From NCBI RefSeq assembly GCF_003610535.1, contig NZ_RAPN01000001.1, positions 2,343,320 through 2,407,319 of the forward strand: a stretch of 64,000 nt of DNA, in the 5' to 3' direction. This DNA is from Mangrovibacterium diazotrophicum. GTDB taxonomy: Bacteria; Bacteroidota; Bacteroidia; Bacteroidales; Prolixibacteraceae. Numbering within the stretch: position 1 is the stretch's first letter; each line of letters begins with the position of its first letter. The notes below the pieces were generated by a model that saw nothing but the letters and a program-made list of their open reading frames with translations, made no database searches and was not told where the DNA came from. The translations under genes were made by a program, and so were the position numbers. This document shows, one piece after another, positions 17,464-26,224 of the stretch.

Positions 17464-20112
17464 ATGAAACGAGACTTAGCTTTCGCAGGCTTGCTGTGCC
17501 TGCTCTTCTTATTTTCAACCCAAAACATTTATGCTAAACAAAAAGAACTCGACTGGGCCGAACTAAGCACTTGCACCGATAATACAACAATTCCTTTTAA
17601 AGCGAAAGGAGACTATTTTTCGGTGTGGGACGGCAAAGACTACACAAAGCTTTTCCTGAAAGGAATCAACCTGGGGATCTCGGTTCCCGGAACCCTGCCC
17701 GGAGAGCTTGCTGCAAGCTCGGAACAGTATGCCAAATGGTTCGACCAAATGAAGCAGATTGGCTACAATAACATCCGGCTTTATACACTCCACTATCCCC
17801 GCTTTTACGAAGAATTGCGGAAATACAACCTGGCGCATCCGCAAAGTCCGCTTTTGCTGTTCCAAGGAATCTGGCTGGAGGAACCGGAAACAGACCTTGA
17901 TTTATACAACAAGACAACTTCTTTTGAAACCGAAATTGAAGAAGTAATCAACTGTGTACACGGGAATGCCACCCTCGACACCCGCTTTGGGAAAGCCTAC
18001 GGGACCTTTACCGCCGACGTTTCTCAATGGGTGATTGGCTACATTATCGGACGCGAGGTATTTCCCGGCGAAATAACCGTGACCAACGATGCGCACAGCG
18101 ACAATGCTTTCACCGGCAACTTTTTATCCATTTCCGAAGCAACGGCTTCCGAGACCTGGATCTGTTCGCGCATGGACAAAACTATTACCTACGAATATCA
18201 GCAATACGCTACACAGCGCCCCGTTTGCTTTTCGAGCTGGCCAACACTCGATCCGCTGACTCACCCAACCGAGGCAAACCGCTACGAAGGCTTGGAAGAC
18301 CGGGAATCGATCGATCTTTCGAAAGTAGACGGCAGCAACGCGCAAGCCGGATTTTTCGTTTCCTATCACGCCTATCCATATTATCCGGATTTCATGAGCG
18401 ACCAACCGGAGTACACAACTTATTACGACAGCTACGGCCCGAACAGCTACCTGGGCTATTTGTACGATCTGAAATCGCACTACGAAAATATTCCTCTGGT
18501 AGTGGCCGAATTTGGCGTACCGACCAGCTGGGGAATTGCCCACCTAGCACAAAGCAACATGCACCACGGTGGCATTTCCGAAGAAAAACAAGGCATCTAC
18601 ACCATTCGTATGCTTGAAAATATCGAGGAAGCCGGGCTGGCCGGCGGCATGCAGTTTTCGTGGATTGACGAATGGTTCAAACAAGCCTGGATCACCAACC
18701 CGCTGTCGGACGAAAATCGCCGCTATGTTTGGCACAACATCACCAACCCCGAACAAAATTTCGGCGTTATCAGCTTCGATGCTCCCCAAAGTAAAAAGAC
18801 GACAATTGGAAGTTATTCCTCGGCTTCCGCGATCCAAAAAGTAAAAGCCTCGGCCGACCCGACCTATTTTCACGTAGACATTTTATCCAACACGAAAAAG
18901 GACATCAAAGACGGCGAGTATTGGATCGCTTTCGACACCTATTCCGCCGACGCAGGTGAATCAATCCTGCCCGATGGCGAATCGATCACCAAAGACGGAC
19001 AAACGTTGCGCGCTGAGTTTGCTCTACAGGTAGACCTGAATGATACTGTTGCCAATTTGTACGTGACAAAAGCTTACGATACTTACGGCATCAAGCTGCT
19101 TGACCGCCTGGACACCATTGTTTCAACGGTGACAGACGGAGAAGACTGGAACCCGGTTCGCTGGAAAGTGAACTACTCGAGAAACGACATTCAGTATATT
19201 GGACGAATCAAAATCACACCAAGCAGCAGTCCTTACGGCAGTTTGGATCCGATTTACTGGAACTCGGACAGCATCTCAATCGCGCTGCCCTGGACCTTGC
19301 TCAACTTCCGCGATCCGTCGCACAAGAAAGTGACTTACTACACTTCAAACAATGATGGTGGCACCATCAACGTACTGACCCGCGATTCAACCTCTACCGG
19401 GATTGCGATGACAGTCGTTCACCAGAGCGAAGTGTTCCAAACTGACCGCTACGCATGGGAAGACTGGGAACCTCGTGACCTAATCGACAATCCACCGCTT
19501 GAACGACTGAAGCAGTCGGCTCTTTATATTGAAGACCATTTGTCCGAATTCAACAGCGCACCGGTTGCCAACTGCGACAACTACGAAGTAAACGTGGGTG
19601 AATACATTGAAGTAAGTGCAGCTAACGGACTTTTGGCAAACGATATGGATTTCGACAGCGAGGACATTGAAGTAGTTATCCCCGATGGCTATTCCACTAT
19701 GCAGGGCAACCTGTATGTACACCCGAACGGCTCGTTTGAATACGAACCATTCGAAACAGCCAGCGGCACCGACCAGTTTATGTATTATGCAACCGACGGC
19801 GATCAATATAGCCGATTGGTGACCGTGACCATCACGCTGAACACCAGTGGAACGTCGGCTAGCAGTCCGGTTGCCGAGGCTGCAACAATTGTTTACCCCA
19901 ACCCAACCACGGGGCAATTCAAGATTAACATCTCTGAAGGAACCAAAATCTCGGATCTGCAAATATCCAGTTCAACCGGTTTCATGATCAAACAAATCGA
20001 GGAAATCAGCAATGATCAAACGATTGACATGAGCAACCAACTCCCGGGAATCTACAATATCAGTTTTATTGTGAACAACCAACGAGTCACAGAGAAGCTG
20101 ATTAAATACTAA
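17464..20112 (+). CDS. Secreted glycosidase-like protein with Big_9-type domain and T9SS tail
   Basis: 882 residues. The signal peptide is 1-24. Residues about 30-440 look like a (beta/alpha)8 glycoside hydrolase of clan A type: GINLGISVPG, NIRLYTLHYPRFYEEL, a possible acid/base Glu198 (IIGREV) and a possible nucleophile Glu349 (VVAEFGVP). The middle (about 440-690) is beta-rich and unassigned. A cadherin/Big_9-like domain follows (about 697-795, GLLANDMDFDSEDIEV...GSFEYEP). Then comes a Por secretion tail (about 803-882, VYPNPTTGQFKINI...LPGIYNISF...EKLIKY), which implies type IX export and surface attachment. It faces, convergently, a polysaccharide-synthase operon, so a role in trimming or anchoring that polymer is plausible. 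The exact GH family is not identified. Confidence 0.72.
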   Translation: MKRDLAFAGLLCLLFLFSTQNIYAKQKELDWAELSTCTDNTTIPFKAKGDYFSVWDGKDYTKLFLKGINLGISVPGTLPGELAASSEQYAKWFDQMKQIGYNNIRLYTLHYPRFYEELRKYNLAHPQSPLLLFQGIWLEEPETDLDLYNKTTSFETEIEEVINCVHGNATLDTRFGKAYGTFTADVSQWVIGYIIGREVFPGEITVTNDAHSDNAFTGNFLSISEATASETWICSRMDKTITYEYQQYATQRPVCFSSWPTLDPLTHPTEANRYEGLEDRESIDLSKVDGSNAQAGFFVSYHAYPYYPDFMSDQPEYTTYYDSYGPNSYLGYLYDLKSHYENIPLVVAEFGVPTSWGIAHLAQSNMHHGGISEEKQGIYTIRMLENIEEAGLAGGMQFSWIDEWFKQAWITNPLSDENRRYVWHNITNPEQNFGVISFDAPQSKKTTIGSYSSASAIQKVKASADPTYFHVDILSNTKKDIKDGEYWIAFDTYSADAGESILPDGESITKDGQTLRAEFALQVDLNDTVANLYVTKAYDTYGIKLLDRLDTIVSTVTDGEDWNPVRWKVNYSRNDIQYIGRIKITPSSSPYGSLDPIYWNSDSISIALPWTLLNFRDPSHKKVTYYTSNNDGGTINVLTRDSTSTGIAMTVVHQSEVFQTDRYAWEDWEPRDLIDNPPLERLKQSALYIEDHLSEFNSAPVANCDNYEVNVGEYIEVSAANGLLANDMDFDSEDIEVVIPDGYSTMQGNLYVHPNGSFEYEPFETASGTDQFMYYATDGDQYSRLVTVTITLNTSGTSASSPVAEAATIVYPNPTTGQFKINISEGTKISDLQISSSTGFMIKQIEEISNDQTIDMSNQLPGIYNISFIVNNQRVTEKLIKY

Positions 20113-20118
20113 AACGGG

Positions 20119-20151
20119 AAAAGGCTGAAGCAAAAACTTCAGCCTTTTTTT
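20119..20151 (+). terminator. Terminator after the secreted glycosidase gene
   Basis: AAAAGGCTGAAG, 6-base loop, CTTCAGCCTTTT, perfectly paired and followed by T residues. The A-rich 5' side may also end the convergent glycosyltransferase operon. Confidence 0.85.
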
Positions 20152-20206
20152 ATGCGTTGCAAAATATTTTTCAGTAGAGACTTCATCCGACAAGAGTGTC
20201 TAAAAA

Positions 20207-21682
20207 CTAGCCAACTTTCACCTCGGTAACCGCCGCTTTAACGGGTTTCTTCTTTTTACCACCATTTGCCAAACCTACTCTCGACATATTTCCCCAAGAG
20301 CGCTTACGCAGTACGAAATAGTCGAAGTTACCGCGAATCGCAGCAAACAAAACCAACGGATGATAGAACAACGGCTCGACCAAAGCAGCACCCAATTGCT
20401 TAAAAAGCATGCTCCAGCTTTTGTAACGATAAAACGCAATGTGGTCGTACAAAATAGCGTAGCTGGTAAACGAAATGGAGAAGAAATAAACGAAGAACAG
20501 AGTCACAAAGAAATAGGGCCAGTTTGCAAATCCCAGCAGAGCGATGGTGATGAAATACACCACACCAAACAACTCGACAATCGGTGCCAGCCACTCAAAC
20601 ATAACCCAGAACGGATGCGACACCAATCCCATCATGCCGTATTTCGGATTGAGGAAGATGTTCCAGTGCGAAAACAGCGTTTCGATTGTTCCGCGCGTCC
20701 AGCGGTTCCGTTGGCGGATCAAAATATTCAGGTTCCCCGGTGCTTCTGTCCAGCACAATGGATCCGGTAAATATTCAACCCGGTATGGTTTATTATTGTC
20801 GGCCATGTAGCGACGCATACGAACCACCAATTCCATGTCTTCGCCCACCGTGTAGCGGTGATAACCACCACAGGCAATTACAATTTCTTTATCGAAAAGA
20901 CCCAAAGCTCCTGAAATGATCAGCAAACCATTCAAACGGCTCCAAGCCAATCGACCGAGCAGAAAAGCCCGGTTATATTCCAAAACCTGGAACAAGGGTA
21001 AAATTTTATCAGGCAGCTTAATATTTACCAGGTGCCCATCAACAATCTCGCAGGAGTTCGCGATACGGATGACACCGCCTGTCGCGATCACCTGTTTGTC
21101 GCTTTCCTCCATAAACGGCTTCACCATTTTCTGCAGCGCGTACGGATCGATAATGGAATCGGCGTCGATAGCAATAAAATATTTACCACTCGCGATATTC
21201 AAACCGGCATTCAAAGCATCAGCCTTACCGCCGTTCACTTTGTCAACCACTGTCAGATTGTTCAACGCGCGTTTCCGCGATTTGTAAACACCCCGAATCT
21301 CAGAACAGAAAATACGTTCGTTAACCACGTAACTGACCTTCTCCAGGTCAAACGCTTCAATCGCGCGCTGCAACGTATCATCCTTACTACCATCGTTAAT
21401 AACGACAACTTCGAAGTTGGTATAATGCAGTGCTAACAACGCGCGGATGTTCTCAACAATATTCAAAGACTCATTAAAAGCCGGTGCCAAAATGGAAATT
21501 GAAGGCGCAAACGGAGATGACAACACCTCGTTGTGATCGGCTATTTTTGAGTTTAAAAAGTAGCGGCGGAGGACAAAAGCCGAGATGACAGCCAGGACGA
21601 AGTACAGCAAGAATATAGCTACCGTGTAGTAGAAAATAAAGGATTCGACCCAAAAAGAAATTATTTTAGCTATGATGTCCAT
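20207..21682 (-). CDS. Processive GT2 membrane glycosyltransferase (polysaccharide synthase)
   Basis: 491 residues. A TM segment (about 15-40) is followed by a cytoplasmic GT2 domain, with NDGS (Asp97), DAD (173-175), TVGED (catalytic Asp282) and QRNRW (324-328). This is the D,D,D,QxxRW pattern of processive synthases such as PgaC, HasA and BcsA. Three or four C-terminal membrane helices (about 345-450) form the likely polymer channel. A Lys-rich tail follows. No PilZ domain is present. It ends a four-gene operon, overlapping the HEAT gene by one base (TAATG). I infer that it polymerises an exopolysaccharide; the polymer (PNAG-like, cellulose-like or other) cannot be told from sequence. Confidence 0.87.
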   Translation of the reverse strand: MDIIAKIISFWVESFIFYYTVAIFLLYFVLAVISAFVLRRYFLNSKIADHNEVLSSPFAPSISILAPAFNESLNIVENIRALLALHYTNFEVVVINDGSKDDTLQRAIEAFDLEKVSYVVNERIFCSEIRGVYKSRKRALNNLTVVDKVNGGKADALNAGLNIASGKYFIAIDADSIIDPYALQKMVKPFMEESDKQVIATGGVIRIANSCEIVDGHLVNIKLPDKILPLFQVLEYNRAFLLGRLAWSRLNGLLIISGALGLFDKEIVIACGGYHRYTVGEDMELVVRMRRYMADNNKPYRVEYLPDPLCWTEAPGNLNILIRQRNRWTRGTIETLFSHWNIFLNPKYGMMGLVSHPFWVMFEWLAPIVELFGVVYFITIALLGFANWPYFFVTLFFVYFFSISFTSYAILYDHIAFYRYKSWSMLFKQLGAALVEPLFYHPLVLFAAIRGNFDYFVLRKRSWGNMSRVGLANGGKKKKPVKAAVTEVKVG

Positions 21683-23070
21683 TAGTTTCGCTGGTCTTTT
21701 ATGTGTTCAACAAATCGCTTTAAATCAAAATCTTCGCTTTCGCTGTACTCCTTCAAAAAGGCGCGCCCACTTTCTCCCATTTGGTAGAATGCCTCTACGG
21801 CTTGCATTTTTAGCTGGATATTTTCATTCTTCAAAACACCGATCAGGAAACTAAAATCTCCCTCATCCCCTAAATCGCGAATAATTTTCAGAATGCTTAT
21901 TTTATTGGCAATCGTTTCATCTTCGTAGCGTTCTTTCGCCGGCACTTTCCCCTCAAACAGGTTCAAATGTCGAATAGCCCGGTATACATAGCCTCGTGTC
22001 TGCTCGTTCGGGTGATTCATTTTTCGAATCAAGTGTTCCGAATTTTCACTCTGCTGGAAATAATCGATCATCCGAATAGAAAAATCCTGCACATCATTGT
22101 TCGACGAGTCAATCCAGTGATGAAACGACGGCACATTGCGTTCGTGCAGTTTCACGTAGTTCAGAATGTTTAGCTGTACCCAAGCCGACAGCTTTTGATC
22201 CATATCATTCAAAAATCCGAAGGAAGTATCTTCATCCAGATAGGCATAAGCAATTTGCGCCTCACTGCGCACCATGTAATTCTTGTCCTTCACATACTTC
22301 ATGATCAAGGCTTTTGCGCCCACCGGGTACATATTTGCCAGCTCGCGGATGCCTTTCACCCGCTTGTAAGTGTGTGCCGACCGCATTTTCCGCGACGATA
22401 TCTTGAATAGCTCCATCTTATCGTAGAGCTCCAAAATACGATCCCGGTATTCACCAGAAAGGTTTCGCTGGTAGTTGAAGAAAATGTCGATGAGCAAATC
22501 CCGTCCCAAAGTCGTTTTCACTTGTTTCAGATCTTTCAAAACATCTTCCTGGCTCAAATCATAGAAAAGGTATTTCGTCAACACATCCTCGAAGCGCTGA
22601 TTCAAACGCTCTTTATAACTTTCCCGCGCTTTCTTGTAGTAACTTACAATCACCAACACAACCGTTACAATAAAGACATTCACGATAAACGTAAAGCTCA
22701 GCAACAGCAAGATGATCAGCAATGGGATCTGGAAAACGATGTCGATGACCGATTTCAGAAACGATTGCCACGACATTGGGAAAATTCGCTCCACTCCTGA
22801 ATACAAAAACTCGTGAAAAATCCTCCGCATTCGTTCCCAAAATGTATAATGAGGAATTTGTCCTGCTTTTTGATCCAGGTAATTTGAAACGCGAGCTCTT
22901 ATAGCTTCGTCGCTCTCCGCAGTATTTGATTCAGAAATGACAGGTGCCTCTTCTGCATCCACATTCTGCTCAACAGGTTGAGTTTGGGGCTCCATTTTCT
23001 CCTGGCTAAATCCGGGCATTGCTCCGGCCAGCAGAATAAGCATCAGGTATAGTATCAGGTTCTTGCGCAT
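21682..23070 (-). CDS. Membrane-anchored HEAT-repeat protein of the exopolysaccharide operon
   Basis: 462 residues. A signal peptide or first helix (1-22) is followed by an acidic linker (25-58) and a long hydrophobic hairpin (about 108-144, rich in Ile/Leu/Val). A soluble helical region (150-462) contains HEAT-like repeats, for example ALIMKYVKDKNYMVRSEAQIAYAYL, and later FLIGVLKNENIQLKMQAVEAFYQMG. It lies between the YaiO-like barrel gene (3-base gap) and the synthase gene (1-base overlap). I infer a scaffold linking synthase to export or regulator. I know no named function for it. Confidence 0.75.
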   Translation of the reverse strand: MRKNLILYLMLILLAGAMPGFSQEKMEPQTQPVEQNVDAEEAPVISESNTAESDEAIRARVSNYLDQKAGQIPHYTFWERMRRIFHEFLYSGVERIFPMSWQSFLKSVIDIVFQIPLLIILLLLSFTFIVNVFIVTVVLVIVSYYKKARESYKERLNQRFEDVLTKYLFYDLSQEDVLKDLKQVKTTLGRDLLIDIFFNYQRNLSGEYRDRILELYDKMELFKISSRKMRSAHTYKRVKGIRELANMYPVGAKALIMKYVKDKNYMVRSEAQIAYAYLDEDTSFGFLNDMDQKLSAWVQLNILNYVKLHERNVPSFHHWIDSSNNDVQDFSIRMIDYFQQSENSEHLIRKMNHPNEQTRGYVYRAIRHLNLFEGKVPAKERYEDETIANKISILKIIRDLGDEGDFSFLIGVLKNENIQLKMQAVEAFYQMGESGRAFLKEYSESEDFDLKRFVEHIKDQRN

Positions 23071-23073
23071 CTC

Positions 23074-24351
23074 TTAAAACAAAAATGAAATTGCCGAACG
23101 AATACTAAATTGGTTCCGACGCTCACCATCGGTATATTCAGCATTTTCGTAACCAGCCTGTAACTCAATCAACAAAAAGTGATTTATCTTCTGTTTCCAC
23201 TCTGCTTCCACCCGCCACGACTGCAAGTCGGGAATTTTTTCGCCACTTGTGTAAAAGAAAGGATTGTCGGGCGAAACACCCGAACTCAGAATCAATCCAA
23301 GGTAACTTTCTTCGGTCGGCAAATAGTACCGGCCATTCAGCAAAAATATGTACGATGTTTCGCTGTCCTGAAAAACCACATACGGACGGAACGACAACCA
23401 GTATTTTCCCATGTAACGCCCAACCGAACCGGTCAGAATATTGATATTAACCGCATCGGTTAAACCTTCAGTAAAATTGTAATAGCGGTAACCACCGGAT
23501 AGCTCGAAGTGATTCCGGAAAACATGAAAATATTCCAGTCCAACCCGGTGTTTCGGGAATACCGCATCGGGCGACCAGGCATAATTCACGTACATGGAAT
23601 TGTACTCGTCCAGCTTCGGATAACATTCCAGCGAAAACTGTTTTCCAACTCCATCACTGTACAATTTTTCGCCATCGCCGATCAGGTCGCCGACATACAC
23701 TTTAGCATAATAATCACCAAAAGCTGTCCGCCGGCCATAGCCCAGCGAACTCATGTGCCATTTCCGGTCGTATGGCTTGTTAAAGGTATCGTAGTAGTGC
23801 TCCAGTCGGATGATATTACTGGCCTGAATGCCGGCTCCCTTCTTCAAAACCGGTAAGGACTCGTTTTCGGGATCAAGCTCTTCCAACTGCGCAATTGTCG
23901 CCCGCGATGCTTTTACATCATTATCTGCCAGCTGCACCTTGGCTTTCTTCACCAACAAGTTCGAATCCTCTGGATAAAATACCAAAGCCCGATCCACCGT
24001 GGTCAACGAAGCGCGGTTATCGCCGCTCCAAAAATAAAAATCGACTAACGCATTCAGCGCATCGTAATTCTTTGGATCTTGTTCCAGCACCTGGGAAATA
24101 TTTTTGACGGCATTCTCGTAGTCGTTCTGCCAGGCGTAAGTGCGGGCCATTAGAATTCGAACGTCGAAGTACTCGGGATACACCTCCAGAATCTTCTCCG
24201 AAAGATTGATTGCTTCGTCGTATTTGCCGTCGATAGAATACTGACGGGCTACAAAAAACAACGAATCGCCATTCATCTTTTCCTGCGAGAAAGAAACCAG
24301 TGGCAGCAAAGCCCACAGCGCAAAAGCAATTATAGACAGAGGGCTCTTCAT
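23074..24351 (-). CDS. TPR plus YaiO-family outer-membrane beta-barrel protein
   Basis: 425 residues. The signal peptide is 1-22. TPR repeats follow (about 25-165, e.g. KILEVYPEYFDVRILMARTYAWQNDYENA). A YaiO-type barrel occupies about 175-425, with repeated aromatic strands (HYYDTFNKPYDRKWHMSSLGYGRR, VGLEYFHVF, GGYRYYNF), and the last residue is Phe (SIRSAISFLF), as in BAM substrates. The TPR-plus-barrel layout parallels PgaA and the AlgK/AlgE or BcsC exporters of synthase-dependent polysaccharides. Its gene begins directly after the receiver gene. Export of the polymer made by the GT2 is the likely role. Confidence 0.82.
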   Translation of the reverse strand: MKSPLSIIAFALWALLPLVSFSQEKMNGDSLFFVARQYSIDGKYDEAINLSEKILEVYPEYFDVRILMARTYAWQNDYENAVKNISQVLEQDPKNYDALNALVDFYFWSGDNRASLTTVDRALVFYPEDSNLLVKKAKVQLADNDVKASRATIAQLEELDPENESLPVLKKGAGIQASNIIRLEHYYDTFNKPYDRKWHMSSLGYGRRTAFGDYYAKVYVGDLIGDGEKLYSDGVGKQFSLECYPKLDEYNSMYVNYAWSPDAVFPKHRVGLEYFHVFRNHFELSGGYRYYNFTEGLTDAVNINILTGSVGRYMGKYWLSFRPYVVFQDSETSYIFLLNGRYYLPTEESYLGLILSSGVSPDNPFFYTSGEKIPDLQSWRVEAEWKQKINHFLLIELQAGYENAEYTDGERRNQFSIRSAISFLF

Positions 24352-24711
24352 TTACCTAAGTAGTTTTCGGATTCGGATTGTTAATTCACTCAAGCTAAAC
24401 GGCTTGATCACGTAGTCGTCTGCACCCAGTTCGAAGGCTTTCAAAACCGTGTCTTCTGCCCCATCAGCCGACAATACCAAGATCGGCATGGTCAGGTTCA
24501 GTTCATTCCGGGCAATATTGATGACCTCATGCCCATTCACGTAAGGCATGTACAAATCGGTTATTAATAAATCGACAGGATTTTCCTTCAGATAGGACAG
24601 ACATTCTTTCCCATCTAAAACTTTCACGACATCGTAACCGTCGCGAATCAACTTATGATTTATCGTCTCAAGGATAAGTTTATTATCTTCGGCGACTAGT
24701 ATTTTTTTCAT
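24352..24711 (-). CDS. Single-domain response regulator (CheY-like)
   Basis: 119 residues, receiver domain only. It has acidic pocket AEDN at 7-10, phosphoacceptor Asp52 in LLITDLYMP, a switch Ser in LVLSADG, and Lys in YVIKPFS. No output domain is present, so it must act through protein contact. First gene of the exopolysaccharide operon, directly abutting the YaiO-like gene. In organisms largely without c-di-GMP signalling, this protein is a candidate for post-translational control of the synthase. No kinase gene lies alongside. Confidence 0.9.
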   Translation of the reverse strand: MKKILVAEDNKLILETINHKLIRDGYDVVKVLDGKECLSYLKENPVDLLITDLYMPYVNGHEVINIARNELNLTMPILVLSADGAEDTVLKAFELGADDYVIKPFSLSELTIRIRKLLR

Positions 24712-24997
24712 ACAACGGGGTTTTCACCAGAAATTAAAGGTATACACAAGCACTCACAATACGATGAGAATCGCAGGTTGAAAATAACCGATAAGATTCA
24801 CATCTACAATAATTTTCGACGATTTTATTTAGGTCCTCTCTAAACCCGAAACGACCGAAAATTATCCGCATAGATAAATCAAAAAATCAGTAAAAGATTA
24901 AAATGACTTAAAATATTACTTTTGCATAACGCACAGGATCGCTAATAAATTATATACCAGATTAAAATATCTTTATTCTAAACACAGAAGTAATCCA
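24712..24997. other. Divergent intergenic region, receiver gene / kdsB
   Basis: 286 bp without a gene. It is AT-rich and should contain both promoters. The plus-strand -7 box for kdsB is at 24917-24924. For the minus-strand exopolysaccharide operon only a one-mismatch box (TACCTTTA, 24735-24742) is visible. Confidence 0.5.
24917..24924 (+). promoter_or_regulatory. Candidate -7 box for kdsB
   Basis: TACTTTTG, exact TAnnTTTG match, 73 bases before the kdsB start. Confidence 0.4.
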
Positions 24998-25750
24998 ATG
25001 AAATTCATTGCCATCATCCCAGCACGCTACCAATCGACCCGCTTCCCGGGTAAACCGTTAGCTATTTTAGCCGGAAAACCGATCATCCAGCACGTGTATG
25101 AAAATGTGTTGAAAAGTGTCGATCTGGTCTGGGTTGCTACCGATGATGATCGGATAGCCAAAACCGTCGAAAGCTTCGGCGGAAGGTACATCATGACACG
25201 GGCAGATCACCCGAGCGGAACCGATCGATGTGCAGAAGCCGCAGAACAAATAGCACAAACGGTGGACTTCGATGTGATAATCAATGTGCAGGGAGACGAG
25301 CCTTTTGTGTGTGAACCTCAATTGGAAGCTCTAAAAAATTGCTTCGAAGATCCGAATACTGAAATCGCAACTTTGGTAAAGGTGGTCGAAAACGACGAAG
25401 TTCTTTTCAACCCAAACCGCCCCAAAGTAGTCTTCAATTCGAATCATTATGCGTTGCTGTTCAGCCGGTCTACCATTCCTTATATTCGGGGAAAAGAAAC
25501 CAGCGAATGGTTGAGCAGTCATACCTTCTACTCCCACTTGGGAATGTACGCCTATCGCAAGGAAGTTTTGCCACAACTAACCAAATTGCAGCCATCGTCG
25601 CTGGAGCAAGCCGAATCGCTGGAACAGCTGAGATGGCTTGAAAATGGCTACCGGATTAAAATTGCCGAGACCAAATTTGAGAGCATCGGCATTGATACGC
25701 CGGACGACCTGGAACAGGCCAAACAGTTTTTGGAACAAAAAATGTCTTAA
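24998..25750 (+). CDS. kdsB: 3-deoxy-manno-octulosonate cytidylyltransferase (CMP-KDO synthase)
   Basis: 250 residues, the family length. The N-terminal nucleotide motif is IIPARYQSTRFPGKPL (5-20). Also visible are SGTDRCAEA, the metal-binding NVQGDEP loop (Asp near 98) and HLGMYAYR. It activates KDO as CMP-KDO in the cytoplasm for the LPS inner core (EC 2.7.7.38). Its stop overlaps the start of the next gene (TAATG). Confidence 0.97.
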   Translation: MKFIAIIPARYQSTRFPGKPLAILAGKPIIQHVYENVLKSVDLVWVATDDDRIAKTVESFGGRYIMTRADHPSGTDRCAEAAEQIAQTVDFDVIINVQGDEPFVCEPQLEALKNCFEDPNTEIATLVKVVENDEVLFNPNRPKVVFNSNHYALLFSRSTIPYIRGKETSEWLSSHTFYSHLGMYAYRKEVLPQLTKLQPSSLEQAESLEQLRWLENGYRIKIAETKFESIGIDTPDDLEQAKQFLEQKMS

Positions 25751-26223
25751 TGGGATTGCAAATCATCATAAGTGGCGGGCAAACCGGAGTTGACCGGGGC
25801 GCACTGGACGCTTGCCTGGAGCTGGAGTTTCCCTGCGGAGGCTGGTGTCCTGCCGGACGAGCGGCCGAAGACGGCCCGATTCCGCACCGCTACCCGATGA
25901 TTGAACTGCGCTCTCCTTATTACGACGATCGCACCCGGCGCAACATTGTCGAGTCGGATGCAACACTTATTATTTCAAACGGAAAACTCAGCGGCGGAAC
26001 TTTACTGACAGCCAACTTTGCCAAGCACATCGGCAAGCCCGTGTTTACCTTCGAGCTTTCGCCGTTTTTCATCGATCGCACCATGGAAGACCTGGTTGAT
26101 TTTCTGGAAGCATTTCAGGTAGAAACGCTCAATGTTGCCGGCCCACGTGGCAGTCAGTGGGACAAAGCCCGGGAAACAACCTGCCACATCATTAAACAAC
26201 TGATCCGGCAATTGTATCCCTGA
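25750..26223 (+). CDS. YpsA-like / putative molybdenum carrier Rossmann protein
   Basis: 157 residues. The N-terminal IIISGGQTGVDRGALDACLE (5-24), CGGWCPAGRAAEDG and SNGKLSGGTLLTANFA match the putative molybdenum-carrier / cpYpsA family of the SLOG-DprA-like superfamily, which binds nucleotide-type ligands. No reaction is established for bacterial members. It is translationally coupled to kdsB. No molybdenum-cofactor genes are nearby, so the carrier name rests on family annotation alone. Confidence 0.8.
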   Translation: MGLQIIISGGQTGVDRGALDACLELEFPCGGWCPAGRAAEDGPIPHRYPMIELRSPYYDDRTRRNIVESDATLIISNGKLSGGTLLTANFAKHIGKPVFTFELSPFFIDRTMEDLVDFLEAFQVETLNVAGPRGSQWDKARETTCHIIKQLIRQLYP

Positions 26224-26224
26224 A

